A DNA stretch of 63,270 nt, taken from Massilia polaris. GTDB lineage: Bacteria > Pseudomonadota > Gammaproteobacteria > Burkholderiales > Burkholderiaceae_D. The stretch lies in NCBI RefSeq assembly GCF_012927275.1, contig NZ_JABBGG010000016.1, positions 1-63,270 of the forward strand. Reading direction: 5' to 3'. Below are positions 47,980 through 56,672 of this stretch, piece by piece. The translations under genes were made by a program, and so were the position numbers. Each line of letters opens with the position of its first letter. Position 1 is the stretch's first letter. The notes beneath the pieces were generated by a model. The model was given only the letters and a program-made list of their open reading frames with translations. It was not told the DNA's origin and searched no databases.

Positions 47980-48969
47980 TTGTCCGCCGCTACCCCAAAC
48001 GCACAACAGAACAACATCGCCCACTCGATCGCTCCAGACATGGAGGCGGTTAACAAGGTGATCCGTGAACGCCTGCATTCCGAGGTCACCCTGGTGAACC
48101 AGATTGCAGAATACATCATCAGCGCCGGCGGCAAGCGCATCCGGCCGGTGCTGGTCCTGCTGGTTGCCAATGCTTATGGCTACCGCGGCACCGCCCACCA
48201 CGAACTGGCGGCGGTGGTCGAGTTCATCCACACCGCTACCTTGCTGCATGACGACGTGGTCGACGAATCGTCGATGCGGCGCGGGCGCCAGACCGCCAAT
48301 GCGCTGTTCGGCAATGCGGCATCGGTGCTGGTGGGCGACTTCCTGTACTCGCGTTCGTTCCAGATGATGGTTGGCCTGAACAATATGCGGGTCATGCAGA
48401 TCCTGTCGGACGCGACGAATGTGATCGCCGAAGGCGAAGTGCTGCAGCTGCTGAACATGCACGACCCGGACGTCACCCAGGAAAGCTACCTCAAAGTCAT
48501 CCGCTCGAAAACGGCCAAGCTGTTCGAAGCGGCGGCCCAGCTGGGCGCGCTGCTTTCGGGCGCGACCGATGCCGAGATCGATGCGGCCGGCGAATACGGG
48601 CGCTCGCTCGGCACGGCGTTCCAGCTGATCGACGACGTACTCGACTATGCGGGCGACGCTGCCGAAATCGGCAAGAACGTCGGCGACGACCTGCGCGAGG
48701 GCAAGCCTACCCTGCCGCTGATCTACCTGATGGAAACCGGCACGCCGGAACAGCGCGAACTGGTGCGCAACTGTATCGAGCAAGGCGACGAGCAGCATTT
48801 CGACGCGATCCTGGCGGCCATCACCACCAGCGGCGCCCTCGATTACACCCGGCGCGAAGCGGAGATTGCCGCCAGGCGCGCGGCGGACGCGGTATCTGGC
48901 CTGCCGGAAAGCCCATACAAACAAAGCTTGCTCCAGCTCTGTACCTTCGCAGTTGACAGGAACCACTAG
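47980..48969 (+). CDS. ispB: Octaprenyl diphosphate synthase
   Basis: This 329-residue prenyltransferase makes the ubiquinone side-chain precursor. The first Asp-rich motif is LLHDDVVDESSMRRG and the second is QLIDDVLDYAGD. GGKRIRPVLVLL is the substrate-contact region. The start is uncertain: TTG at 47980 follows GCAGG and gives MSAATPNAQQ, and an ATG at 48040 is the alternative. A TATAAT at 47944-47949 could be its -10 element. It diverges from rplU, the usual arrangement. Confidence 0.93.
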   Translation: MSAATPNAQQNNIAHSIAPDMEAVNKVIRERLHSEVTLVNQIAEYIISAGGKRIRPVLVLLVANAYGYRGTAHHELAAVVEFIHTATLLHDDVVDESSMRRGRQTANALFGNAASVLVGDFLYSRSFQMMVGLNNMRVMQILSDATNVIAEGEVLQLLNMHDPDVTQESYLKVIRSKTAKLFEAAAQLGALLSGATDAEIDAAGEYGRSLGTAFQLIDDVLDYAGDAAEIGKNVGDDLREGKPTLPLIYLMETGTPEQRELVRNCIEQGDEQHFDAILAAITTSGALDYTRREAEIAARRAADAVSGLPESPYKQSLLQLCTFAVDRNH

Positions 48970-49097
48970 CGTTTTTAGAATTTAAGCGTTGCCTACCAGT
49001 ACATCTAAATCAACGCGCACTGTGCCGATCCCTGACACCCTTACGTCGGTGGGCGGGTATCGTCTTCCAGATTCTGAAAGTCGGCGCGACACTCAAA

Positions 49098-49142
49098 TTG
49101 AAAATCCTTGTGTAGGTGATTCGATTCCGCCCCGGGCCACCA
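49098..49142 (+). repeat. 3' half of tRNA-Phe, attachment-site-like copy 1
   Basis: TTGAAAATCCTTGTGT begins at the anticodon loop (GAA anticodon). A T-arm ATTCGATTCC and acceptor CCCCGGGCCACCA follow. No 5' half pairing with the acceptor is found upstream, so this is not a functional tRNA. A terminator-like CAACGCCCACT hairpin follows, as after the second copy at 52099. The two copies differ at several positions. Confidence 0.75.
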
Positions 49143-49599
49143 AGAACATGTCTCGCGCAACGCCCACTCATGCAGTGGGCGTTGTTGTTTCTGGGAGTCG
49201 CAGTCCTCGGCTCGGGCCGATTTCCGGTCCAGATTCATACCGCAGCACTTCGTCGCGGCCTGTACCCTCCCGCGTGTGCCGCTTCGCCGTTGCTCGGTTG
49301 GTATCAGGGCCAACATTGGGGATTACACGTAGGCAAGAAGTGATATCCGGTTATTCCTCACGGGCATTGGGTCGAAGAGGCATGCCGGCAAACTCGGCAA
49401 CGCAGCATGCACAGCCTATTTCAACACAGCAGAACAAATTACGCATGAACGCAATTTATACCCTTTCAATCGCGTGCGTCTCTGGCAGATACCTTTCGGA
49501 AGAGTATCGCTTCATACTTGATGCGCCTGCGGATTCCACACCCGTCCAGCCTGGGGCCGATCAACGGCAAGCGGGCATAACGGCAAGCGGGCATTCAAG
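49143..49599. other. Stretch without a recognised gene
   Basis: Apart from the hairpin at about 49160-49190 (CGCCCACT with AGTGGGCG) I see nothing definite. Small frames here have no family resemblance; the minus-strand one containing a CSWWPGAESNH-type peptide is a tRNA antisense artefact. The 127 bases between ispB and the tRNA fragment are likewise empty. Confidence 0.4.
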
Positions 49600-49620
49600 A
49601 ACCTTGACATCCTCCCCGTC

Positions 49621-50862
49621 CTAAAGGACGGGGATTCCTACGGCGCCGCGCGATGATCTGCGGGTCGCTTCGGCGGGTTCCTGCTTCACCGAGCGGCCTA
49701 ACTGCACCGACTCTCCACAGGCTAAAACGCGATGTCCTCGCGCTAAAACATTGATCGCACCGACCACGTCGGCGTGATTTTCATAGCCACAATCGACGCA
49801 CAGAAATGTCGCCTGAGTTTGCCGATTGTCTTTCGATACGTGGCCGCAGCGCGGGCACGCCTGGCTTGTGTGGTGCGGCGGCACGGCCAGTAGAATACCG
49901 CCGTTCCACGCCACCTTGTAGCCAAGCTGCCGCCTGAATTCGCCCCAGCCCTGATCGAGGATGGCGCGGTTCAGGCCGCTTTTCTGGCTCACCTTCTTGC
50001 CCGGTTGTTCGACCGTGCCTTTGGAAGACCTGGACATGTTCCGTACCTGCAAATCCTCAATGCATACGAGCGCGTGGGTTTGGCTGATCGTCGTTGTGGC
50101 CTTGTGCAGGAAGTCTTTGCGGGCGTTGGCGATGCTGGTGTGAATCTTCTGGACGCGGGCCTTTGCCTTCGTCCAGTTGTTGCTGAACTTGACCTTGCGG
50201 CTCATGCGCCGCTGGTAGCGGGCCAAGCGCTGCTGGTGTTTCCTGAAGCTGTTGACCGGCGCAATGAAGCTCGCATCGCTCATGGTTGCGAACCGGGCAA
50301 TGCCAACATCGATACCGATGGCCGTCGTCGCCGTGGGCAAGGGCTGTTCGACCTCTCGTTGCGTCTGGATCGACGCGAACCACTTGCCGCCGCACTGGCT
50401 GACGGTGACGTTGCGGACTTCGCCCAGCACGTCGCGGCTGTGACGGTAGCGCAGCCAGCCGAGTTTGGGCAGGAAGATGCGGGCGTTGAACCGGTCGAGC
50501 TTGATCTGTTTCGGGTCCGGGTAGCGGAACCTGTCGCCGCCGCCTTTGCGCTTGAAGTTGGGAAAGTCGGCGCGTTTCTCGAAGAAATTCTTGTATGCCC
50601 TCTCCAAGTCTTTTAGCGCTTGTTGCAGCGGATGACACGGCGCATCTTTGAGCCACGGTGTGTCGATGCCATTGCGCCAGCCGGTGAGCGCTTTGCATAG
50701 GCCAGCGAACCCGATGAACTTGTTGCCCGCCGCGTGATTCTCCTTTTGCATCGCCAGCGCCTTGTTGTAGACGAAACGGCACGACCCGGCGAATCGACGC
50801 ATATCGCGCGCCTGCTCGCCATCTGGCATCAGTTCGTATTTGAAGGCTTGTAGACGTTGCAT
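49621..50862 (-). CDS. tnpB: TnpB RNA-guided endonuclease of an IS605-type element
   Basis: This 413-residue protein has an N-terminal helix-turn-helix-like part. Its RuvC domain has all three acidic residues: Asp185 in GIDVG, Glu269 in VCIEDLQV and Asp365 in [13 protein letters not shown] zinc finger is formed by Cys336, 339, 355 and 358. All catalytic features are intact, so it could be active. The family cuts DNA guided by an omega RNA read from the element's right end, which here overlaps the end of this gene. Transcription is divergent from tnpA. Confidence 0.93.
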   Translation of the reverse strand: MQRLQAFKYELMPDGEQARDMRRFAGSCRFVYNKALAMQKENHAAGNKFIGFAGLCKALTGWRNGIDTPWLKDAPCHPLQQALKDLERAYKNFFEKRADFPNFKRKGGGDRFRYPDPKQIKLDRFNARIFLPKLGWLRYRHSRDVLGEVRNVTVSQCGGKWFASIQTQREVEQPLPTATTAIGIDVGIARFATMSDASFIAPVNSFRKHQQRLARYQRRMSRKVKFSNNWTKAKARVQKIHTSIANARKDFLHKATTTISQTHALVCIEDLQVRNMSRSSKGTVEQPGKKVSQKSGLNRAILDQGWGEFRRQLGYKVAWNGGILLAVPPHHTSQACPRCGHVSKDNRQTQATFLCVDCGYENHADVVGAINVLARGHRVLACGESVQLGRSVKQEPAEATRRSSRGAVGIPVL

Positions 50863-50882
50863 GCTTCGATTATAGTTGGTCT

Positions 50883-51299
50883 ATGAGCAATGATAACGAC
50901 ATTAGACAAGGAAGGCACTGCGTTTTTTTGATGCATGTGCATTTGGTCTTCGTGACAAAATACCGCCGGGAAGTCTTCACGAAAGCGATTCTTGACGACC
51001 TGCGCCCGATGTTTGCCAGCGTCTGCGTGGACTTTGAAGCGGAACTAGTGGAGTTCGACGGCGAGGACGACCACGTTCACCTGTTGGTGAACTACCCACC
51101 GAAGGTTGCCGTCTCCAATCTGGTGAATAGCCTGAAGGGCGTGTCCAGTCGGATGATTCGGAAGAAGAATTATCCGAGCATCGGAAAGAAACTCTGGGGC
51201 GGGGCGCTGTGGTCGCCGTCCTACTTCGCCGGTAGCTGCGGCGGCGCACCCATCGCCGTTATCCGGCAGTACATCGAGCAGCAGCAGACCCCGCACTAA
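50883..51299 (+). CDS. tnpA: TnpA Y1 (HUH) single-strand transposase
   Basis: This 138-residue transposase has the HUH motif at residues 64-66 (HVHLLV) and the nucleophilic Tyr at 130 (VIRQYIEQQ). It has the standard length and the RREVFTKAILDDLR start region of the family. It excises and inserts single-stranded DNA next to short target motifs. No frameshift is seen. The neighbouring tnpB starts 20 bases away on the other strand. Confidence 0.93.
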   Translation: MSNDNDIRQGRHCVFLMHVHLVFVTKYRREVFTKAILDDLRPMFASVCVDFEAELVEFDGEDDHVHLLVNYPPKVAVSNLVNSLKGVSSRMIRKKNYPSIGKKLWGGALWSPSYFAGSCGGAPIAVIRQYIEQQQTPH

Positions 51300-51374
51300 A
51301 AGCAACGGCAAGGACGGCTGCGCCGTCCGCGCTCTTGACCCCGCCCTGAAGCACGTGGCTTGCCGCGCACCTGG

Positions 51375-51683
51375 TCAATAACCGCGCAGCATGAATTCAA
51401 TGCACGACTCTGCGATCAACTGGTCACTCGACGACAGCCGACCAGCCTGCCGACGCAACAGACTCGCAGGCACCGCCAGAAGGTTGGGAGTGTCCATGAC
51501 ATATTGTTGCTGATCGACCTCAATCAGGGCCTGCACGCCTTGCACGATTGCTCTGGGCGGCACATGGCGGGAAAGTGGGATACACCACCTGGTGCTGAGG
51601 CGAACGAAATCACTCTGCACATCGACATACAGGAGATGCCGAGCGGCCTGGTTCGGATTGACGAATATATCAAATCTCGCCAT
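51375..51683 (-). CDS. ccdB: CcdB-like toxin
   Basis: This 102-residue protein starts MARFDIFVNPNQAARHLLYVDVQSD and contains RWCIPLSRHVPPRAI. It ends in LIAESCIEFMLRGY; these are features of CcdB, which poisons DNA gyrase. The last residues differ from the Trp-Gly-Ile end of F-plasmid CcdB, so the target needs testing. The start overlaps the antitoxin gene by 14 bases, a usual TA layout. A longer frame upstream is antisense-like. Confidence 0.78.
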   Translation of the reverse strand: MARFDIFVNPNQAARHLLYVDVQSDFVRLSTRWCIPLSRHVPPRAIVQGVQALIEVDQQQYVMDTPNLLAVPASLLRRQAGRLSSSDQLIAESCIEFMLRGY

Positions 51684-52008
51684 GGTCACCAGCCAACATT
51701 TCCGGATGCTCCGCCAGAAAACGTTGCAGTTGCTCCGCAGCAGTTCCCTCTTCCTCGATCTGGCGCGCATACTGCTCCAGCGCGACACGATTGTCCAGCG
51801 CCCACTGCGTGCAACCATCGTAACCGCCGGGCGGTACCCATCCATCCGGCACTTGAAGGATCTGCGGCGTCTGAGGCGGCGCGGTCGCCACGATACGGAC
51901 CGGTATCAGTTCGAATCTGTCGCCTGGATGAAGAATGACGTCAAACAACTTGCCAGCATATTTCTTTCCCAGCGATATTTGGCCGCTGGCGCCAACTTCC
52001 TTCAGCAT
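51670..52008 (-). CDS. ccdA: Antitoxin with AbrB-like N terminus and CcdA-like C terminus
   Basis: This 112-residue protein has an N terminus MLKEVGASGQISLGKKYAGKL resembling AbrB/SpoVT-type DNA-binding antitoxins. A proline-rich linker follows. The C terminus ALDNRVALEQYARQIEEEGTAAEQL resembles the toxin-binding arm of CcdA. GGGGGCG precedes the ATG at 52008; an ATG four codons earlier is possible. It should repress its own operon and neutralise the overlapping CcdB-like toxin. The two-part assignment is from motif memory. Confidence 0.6.
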   Translation of the reverse strand: MLKEVGASGQISLGKKYAGKLFDVILHPGDRFELIPVRIVATAPPQTPQILQVPDGWVPPGGYDGCTQWALDNRVALEQYARQIEEEGTAAEQLQRFLAEHPEMLAGDHGEI

Positions 52009-52098
52009 ATTCGCCCCCATATTTTCATGCAATCATGCGGCACGATCAAAAATATGTCAACAAATCGCCCGGCGCACCGAAGAGCATCGACGCGCTGC

Positions 52099-52143
52099 TT
52101 GAAAATCCTTGTGTCGGTGGTTCGATTCCGCCCCGGGCCACCA
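52099..52143 (+). repeat. 3' half of tRNA-Phe, attachment-site-like copy 2
   Basis: TTGAAAATCCTTGTGT, GGTTCGATTCC and CCCCGGGCCACCA again run from anticodon loop to CCA end without a 5' half. This copy keeps the standard T-arm sequence. The following hairpin CGCCCACT...AGTGGGCG and about 60 further bases resemble the sequence after copy 1. Confidence 0.78.
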
Positions 52144-52545
52144 AGAACATCGTTCACGCAACGCCCACTCATGCAAGTGGGCGTTGTCGTTTCTGGGATT
52201 CGTAGTCCTTGGCTCCGGTCCATCTCCGGTAGGCAAGGCGACGATGGTTCTGGCCGGAAGTCCCGTCCGAATCGTCCAAACGTCTGCAAAGCGAGAAATC
52301 ACAAATGCGGCGAGGACGATGAATATTAAAAACTTGGACGCCCATGATCTGTGGTGTAATGAACCCTTGCACCTTGTTAGCTGCAAAGTTAGTGCACGAC
52401 TGTAAGCGTTAGAACTCCGGCAAACAAAACCGAGGCTTTGCCCTCCCCTTCCAAGCCCTTGCTTGAAATCCGCTAATCGTTTGGTCTTCCCCAATGCGAC
52501 TTGGTTAGCGACGGCTCTTCACTGTTGCAAAACGGAAAGACCACA
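52144..52545. other. 402-bp stretch without a recognised gene
   Basis: The first 110 bases resemble the tail after tRNA copy 1, including the terminator hairpin at about 52160-52190. The rest should contain the bphO promoter. Small frames here overlap the tRNA-derived sequence and show no family match. Confidence 0.4.
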
Positions 52546-53199
52546 ATGCAATCACCACTCTCGCTTCAAGTCCGCGCTCCAGATGCGACAGCCACCAGGA
52601 CGCATGCGCGGCTATCAGTGCGTTTGCGTGAAGAAACTCGGCTTGAACACAAATCCGTGGAGGCGGCGTGCGGCCTTCCTGGCGCTGTTCGGCACCTCTC
52701 AGACTACAGCAGTTGCCTCCTCGACTTTTATGGCATCTTCAGTCCAATTGAGCGGCACATCGCCACGTTCACGGAATGCTCATATCTGGGCCTGTCGATG
52801 CAAAAGCGTGCCCGGGTGCCGTACCTGCAACAGGATCTTCGGCTATTGAATGTGGATCCTGATTCGTGGCGGGAAGCGCCAGCCCAAGCCTTACCCGCTC
52901 TGCCTCAGTTCGCTTTTGCTCTCGGCGCACTGTATGTCCTGGAAGGATCGACCTTGGGGGGGCAAATCATCATGTCAGCGCTACAGGCACAACTGCGTAT
53001 CCCGGTCGACATACCGGGCGGTTTTTTTGCGGGCAGGGGCGAGCAAACCGGACCGCTCTGGAATGAATTTCGAGACGCTCTGGACGTCTACGGGCAACAG
53101 TATCCCGAGGCGTCCGCAGACGTGATTGTCGGAGCAAAACGCACATTCGACGCGATTGGAAATTGGTTTAATGAAAACAACAACCGATTCAGCTCATGA
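52546..53199 (+). CDS. bphO: Heme oxygenase supplying biliverdin to the bacteriophytochrome
   Basis: This 217-residue enzyme opens heme to biliverdin. The N-terminal helix reads LREETRLEHKSVEAA, with His35 as the proximal heme ligand. FALGALYVLEGSTLGGQII is the distal-helix glycine region. GGAAAGACCACA precedes the ATG. Its stop overlaps the start of the bacteriophytochrome gene (ATGA), so enzyme and apoprotein are made together. Confidence 0.9.
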   Translation: MQSPLSLQVRAPDATATRTHARLSVRLREETRLEHKSVEAACGLPGAVRHLSDYSSCLLDFYGIFSPIERHIATFTECSYLGLSMQKRARVPYLQQDLRLLNVDPDSWREAPAQALPALPQFAFALGALYVLEGSTLGGQIIMSALQAQLRIPVDIPGGFFAGRGEQTGPLWNEFRDALDVYGQQYPEASADVIVGAKRTFDAIGNWFNENNNRFSS

Positions 53200-56033
53200 A
53201 CGCCGTTGATCAGCCAACGTTGGCAGTGGCCGGCCAAGACGCTTTTGCATCCTGCGAGCGCGAGCCGATTCACACACCAGGTTCAATCCAGCCACATGGC
53301 ATTTTGCTCGCAGCATGCATGCAGGACCTGTGCATCACGCATCTCAGCGGAAACTTTGAAGAGTCCACGGGGCTGTCTGCCCGTGGAATTTTGGGCACAT
53401 CGCTCTCCAGCGTTCTTGGACAAGATGCATGCACGGCTATACTTGCGGCCCTCGACAGCGAGAGCTACGCACCTGCCAACGCGCTGGTTGTCAACATACC
53501 GTTTCCCAAGCAGCCAAGGCGCAATGTACTGGCACATCGCATAGACGATGTACTGGTCGTGGAAATTGAAGATGCCTCGCTCGCGCCTGAGCAGGAGACT
53601 TCACTATATCGCGCGCATGTCATCATTCAAGGCTTGCGGCGTGCTTCCTCGCTCGAACAACTTTGTAACGGCGCGGTCAACGAAATCCGCTCGCTCACCG
53701 GGTACGACCGGGTCATGATCTACCGTTTCACCGAAGCTGGCCACGGTCAAGTCATCGCGGAGGATATGCGCGCCGACCAGCCCTCGTATTTTAATCTTTA
53801 TTATCCCGCTTCCGACATCCCGCCGCAGGCAAGACGCCTTTACCTTCTCCAGCGCGTACGCACGATCGTCGATATGAGCTATCGGCCAGTTCCAATCCTG
53901 GTCGCTCCAGATTTCAAAGGGGAGTCAACGCTCGATATGACCTTATGCGGCTTACGCAGCGTTTCGCCGGCCCATATTGAATACATGCACAATATGGGAG
54001 TCGGCGCGACCTTGGGCATTTCGCTCATTCGTGACGGCCAGCTTTGGGGAATGGTGGTATGCCACCATCTGGAGCCACGCAAACCGTCGACCGCTGTCCG
54101 CAGCCTGTGCGATGTGATCGGGCAGCTGCTCTCTTTGTTGATCGTGCAGGTTGCCGAAGGCGAGAAGCTCAAGAAGAACATCGAGCAACAAAAACTGCTC
54201 CAACGCATCGGGAATTCCCTCGATAGCGCCCCCACCGTTATGCAAGCTCTGCGCGACAGTGCCGATGATCTGATGCAGCTTGTACATGCCGATGGTGCAT
54301 TGATTCGGCTTGGTGGGCAACAACATATGCTGGGCCGCGTTCCCGAGGATGCCGCAAAAGTGGCTTGCCTAATAAAAAAACTGCACTCGGAATTTAGCGA
54401 TGAGCCCATAACGATCGAAGCACTCGGAGAGCTTCATCCCGAATTCCGCGAATTGAGTGACGTGGCCAGTGGATTGCTGTTTCTCCCTCTTGCCAACAAT
54501 CCGGGGGACGCCATCATCTGGTTTCGCGGTGAGCTTGCCCGCACAGTCGAATGGGCCGGCGACCCCAACAAAAGCATCGATATCAGCCTTGATACGGGCC
54601 GGGTCTCCCCCCGCAAATCGTTTCGCGCCTGGCGGGAAGTTGTGAGGGGACACTCGCTGCCATGGGCCGTTACCGACCAGGGCGCCGCGCTTGACCTGCG
54701 GCGCTTGATTTCCTCGGGGCTTTTGCATAATGCCGAAGCCCATCTGGCCAGGCTCAGCATTGTCGATCCGCTCACTGGATTGGCCAACCGACGCGCACTG
54801 GATGGCCGGATCGCCCTATGGCAAGCCGGCAAGGCCAATACTGCAGCGATGTTGATCCTGTTCGATCTGAACCGATTTAAGAACGTCAATGATTCGCTCG
54901 GACACGCTGCGGGCGACGAACTGCTGATGCAAGTGGCTCAACGCATTGGCCAATCAATTCCTCCGCAGTACATTTATGCACGATTGGGAGGCGATGAATT
55001 CGTCGTCTTTGGCGATAGCGACGCGGTCGCCAATGCCGAAGACATTGCAAAAAATATCCTGGCAATGTTTGATGAGGCCTTCGTGCTCAATGGCGAACCT
55101 TATCGTGCCAGCACCAGCATCGGGATTGCGGTGACAAGCAACGGCAGCGGTAAGGACATTCTAAGGGAAGCCGATGCGGCCATGTATGCGTCGAAGCGAC
55201 AAGGTGGCAGCACCGCCGTGTTCTTTGACGAAACGCATCACAAAATTGCGCTCGACAAGCTCGAAGTCGAACAGGATCTTTTTCTCGCATTGACAAAGAA
55301 AGAATTTCGTCTCGTGTATCAAGCCCTGGTCGAGGTTTCGACCAAAAAAATCTATGGGTTTGAAGCGCTGATCCGGTGGGAGCATTCCAGACGAGGCTGG
55401 ATTTCCCCGGTCGAGTTCATTCCACGAGCGGAGCAAACAGGTCTCATCATCCAAATCGGTGACTGGGTTCTGGGCGAGGCAGTGCGACAAGCTGCTTGCT
55501 GGCGACGCATGGGCCACCAGATCGTAGTTTCCATTAACGTTGCCGCCCTCCAACTTTCGCTCGGTGACTTTGCTTCGCGCGTGAGCAAGGTTCTTCAAAG
55601 TGAAGACCTGCCACCAGAAGCGATTTGCATCGAGATCACGGAAGGGACATTGATGGATACAGTCGCAATCCAGGAGCTTGAGCGGGTGCGGGATCTGGGC
55701 ATTGCGATATCGTTGGACGATTTCGGCACCGGTTATTCGTCGCTGTCTTATTTGCGCGCACTGCCGGTCGACATCATTAAAATTGATCGCAGCTTCGTCA
55801 CCCCCTTGGGCAATGACAAAAAAGCCTCGCAATTTTTTCGGGCCATTGTCGGCCTGATTCAAACGATTGAATTGAAGGTGTTGGCAGAAGGCGTGGAGAC
55901 GGAATTGCAGTGGCAGGAATTGAAGGATGCGGGTTGCAATGCAGCGCAGGGGTATCTGTTTTCCAAACCGGTCAGTGCTGCCAATGCCACACTGCTTTTG
56001 GATGGCCCCGCACCGCATAGCAGCCTGGTTTGA
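53196..56033 (+). CDS. bphP: Bacteriophytochrome with GGDEF and EAL domains
   Basis: This 945-residue red/far-red photoreceptor should control c-di-GMP. In the PAS region Cys20 (ASCEREPIHTPGSIQPHG) is the biliverdin attachment site. The GAF domain has YPASDIPPQARRLY at 204-216 and the conserved His260. The PHY domain has the tongue motif SPRKSF near 481-486. The diguanylate cyclase domain keeps GGDEF at 598-602 but lacks an RxxD inhibitory site. The phosphodiesterase domain keeps EAL at 723-725, DDFGTG at 841-846 and AEGVE near 897. Both catalytic domains look intact, so either activity is possible, switched by light. No membrane segment is seen. Confidence 0.94.
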   Translation: MNAVDQPTLAVAGQDAFASCEREPIHTPGSIQPHGILLAACMQDLCITHLSGNFEESTGLSARGILGTSLSSVLGQDACTAILAALDSESYAPANALVVNIPFPKQPRRNVLAHRIDDVLVVEIEDASLAPEQETSLYRAHVIIQGLRRASSLEQLCNGAVNEIRSLTGYDRVMIYRFTEAGHGQVIAEDMRADQPSYFNLYYPASDIPPQARRLYLLQRVRTIVDMSYRPVPILVAPDFKGESTLDMTLCGLRSVSPAHIEYMHNMGVGATLGISLIRDGQLWGMVVCHHLEPRKPSTAVRSLCDVIGQLLSLLIVQVAEGEKLKKNIEQQKLLQRIGNSLDSAPTVMQALRDSADDLMQLVHADGALIRLGGQQHMLGRVPEDAAKVACLIKKLHSEFSDEPITIEALGELHPEFRELSDVASGLLFLPLANNPGDAIIWFRGELARTVEWAGDPNKSIDISLDTGRVSPRKSFRAWREVVRGHSLPWAVTDQGAALDLRRLISSGLLHNAEAHLARLSIVDPLTGLANRRALDGRIALWQAGKANTAAMLILFDLNRFKNVNDSLGHAAGDELLMQVAQRIGQSIPPQYIYARLGGDEFVVFGDSDAVANAEDIAKNILAMFDEAFVLNGEPYRASTSIGIAVTSNGSGKDILREADAAMYASKRQGGSTAVFFDETHHKIALDKLEVEQDLFLALTKKEFRLVYQALVEVSTKKIYGFEALIRWEHSRRGWISPVEFIPRAEQTGLIIQIGDWVLGEAVRQAACWRRMGHQIVVSINVAALQLSLGDFASRVSKVLQSEDLPPEAICIEITEGTLMDTVAIQELERVRDLGIAISLDDFGTGYSSLSYLRALPVDIIKIDRSFVTPLGNDKKASQFFRAIVGLIQTIELKVLAEGVETELQWQELKDAGCNAAQGYLFSKPVSAANATLLLDGPAPHSSLV

Positions 56034-56099
56034 CAAAGAATGACGTGCCCGACAGTGAGACGTAACCGCACGGCGAGCTGAAACAAAGTTGGCGCGCGC

Positions 56100-56352
56100 C
56101 GACGCCACGTTGGCTCGCATTGAACAGCACATCGGCACAGTCGCTGGGCGCAGTCCGCATGGTGTTTGCACCCATAGTACTGGCATACCTGAACCGCTAC
56201 CCCGATTTGAAGGTGGAGATCGTGACCGAGGGGCGCATGGTCGACATCGTGGCCGAGGGCTTCGATGCCGGGATTCGCCTGAGCGAGATGGTGCCGCAAG
56301 ACATGGTTCGCATACCGATCGACGGTAATCTCCGGATGGCGGTGTTGAGCAA
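56100..56352 (+). pseudogene. LysR-type regulator fragment
   Basis: The frame reads VRMVFAPIVLAYLNRYPDL, then KVEIVTEGRMVDIVAEGFDAGI and RLSEMVPQDMVRIPI. This is the first part of a LysR effector-binding domain. The DNA-binding part is absent, and a preceding piece (ADATLARIEQHIG) is in another frame. The match stops near 56346, where sequence of a different gene begins. Confidence 0.75.
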
Positions 56353-56463
56353 TAATCCGAGGTCGATCGATTGCACGCAGGCTGCAACCATCGGCTGGTG
56401 GTCGATGAGAACCACCGCACAGTTCTCAATCGTCAATTCGTTCGTGTTGGCCTGCACCGTCAT
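56346..56463 (-). pseudogene. 5' fragment of an isochorismatase-family hydrolase gene
   Basis: From ATG 56463 the minus strand reads MTVQANTNELTIENCAVVLI, then DHQPMVAACVQSIDLGLLLN, the start of YcaC-like isochorismatase-family hydrolases with the catalytic Asp. The frame then runs into antisense LysR sequence. The gene head is intact, but roughly 80% of the protein is missing. It faces away from the broken LysR gene at 56673, a common regulator-target layout. Confidence 0.7.
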
Positions 56464-56672
56464 AATATGCTCCAATAAGTAGTGACTGGGGTGAGGGGGA
56501 GCGCGCAGTTTGCCGCCTCCCACCGCCCAGCTGTTGTTGTCGAGGTTGGCATCCTTCTGACAGCAGCCGGTGGCGCTTTCTCATGAGGATGACGAACACA
56601 GTCTAGGTAAGTCCCAATTGGGCCACTGGTTACTAGATCCGCATTACTCCGATCCAAAAATGGACGAATAAG

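Larger units (their letters stand above)
49600..51345. mobile_element. IS200/IS605-family element with divergent tnpA and tnpB
   Basis: A complete Y1 transposase gene (tnpA) and a complete tnpB are divergently arranged with starts 20 bases apart, as in IS605. A subterminal hairpin CCCCGTCCT/AGGACGGGG at about 49614-49634 overlaps the tnpB stop. The other end probably lies near 51330-51345 (CTTGACCCCGCCCTGAAG). Such elements lack terminal inverted repeats, so exact borders cannot be set from one copy. Confidence 0.82.

Noticed and set aside
49098-49142. Functional tRNA-Phe gene
   Set aside because: No D-arm or 5' acceptor strand is found upstream of either copy, so these are only 3' halves.
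49041-49316. Minus-strand frames containing CSWWPGAESNH-type peptides (also at 52002-52494)
   Set aside because: These are antisense translations of the tRNA-Phe 3' end and its terminator, a well-known source of false proteins.
49600-51299. TnpB as part of a CRISPR-Cas12 system
   Set aside because: There is no repeat array or adaptation gene, and the divergent Y1 transposase identifies it as an IS605-type element.
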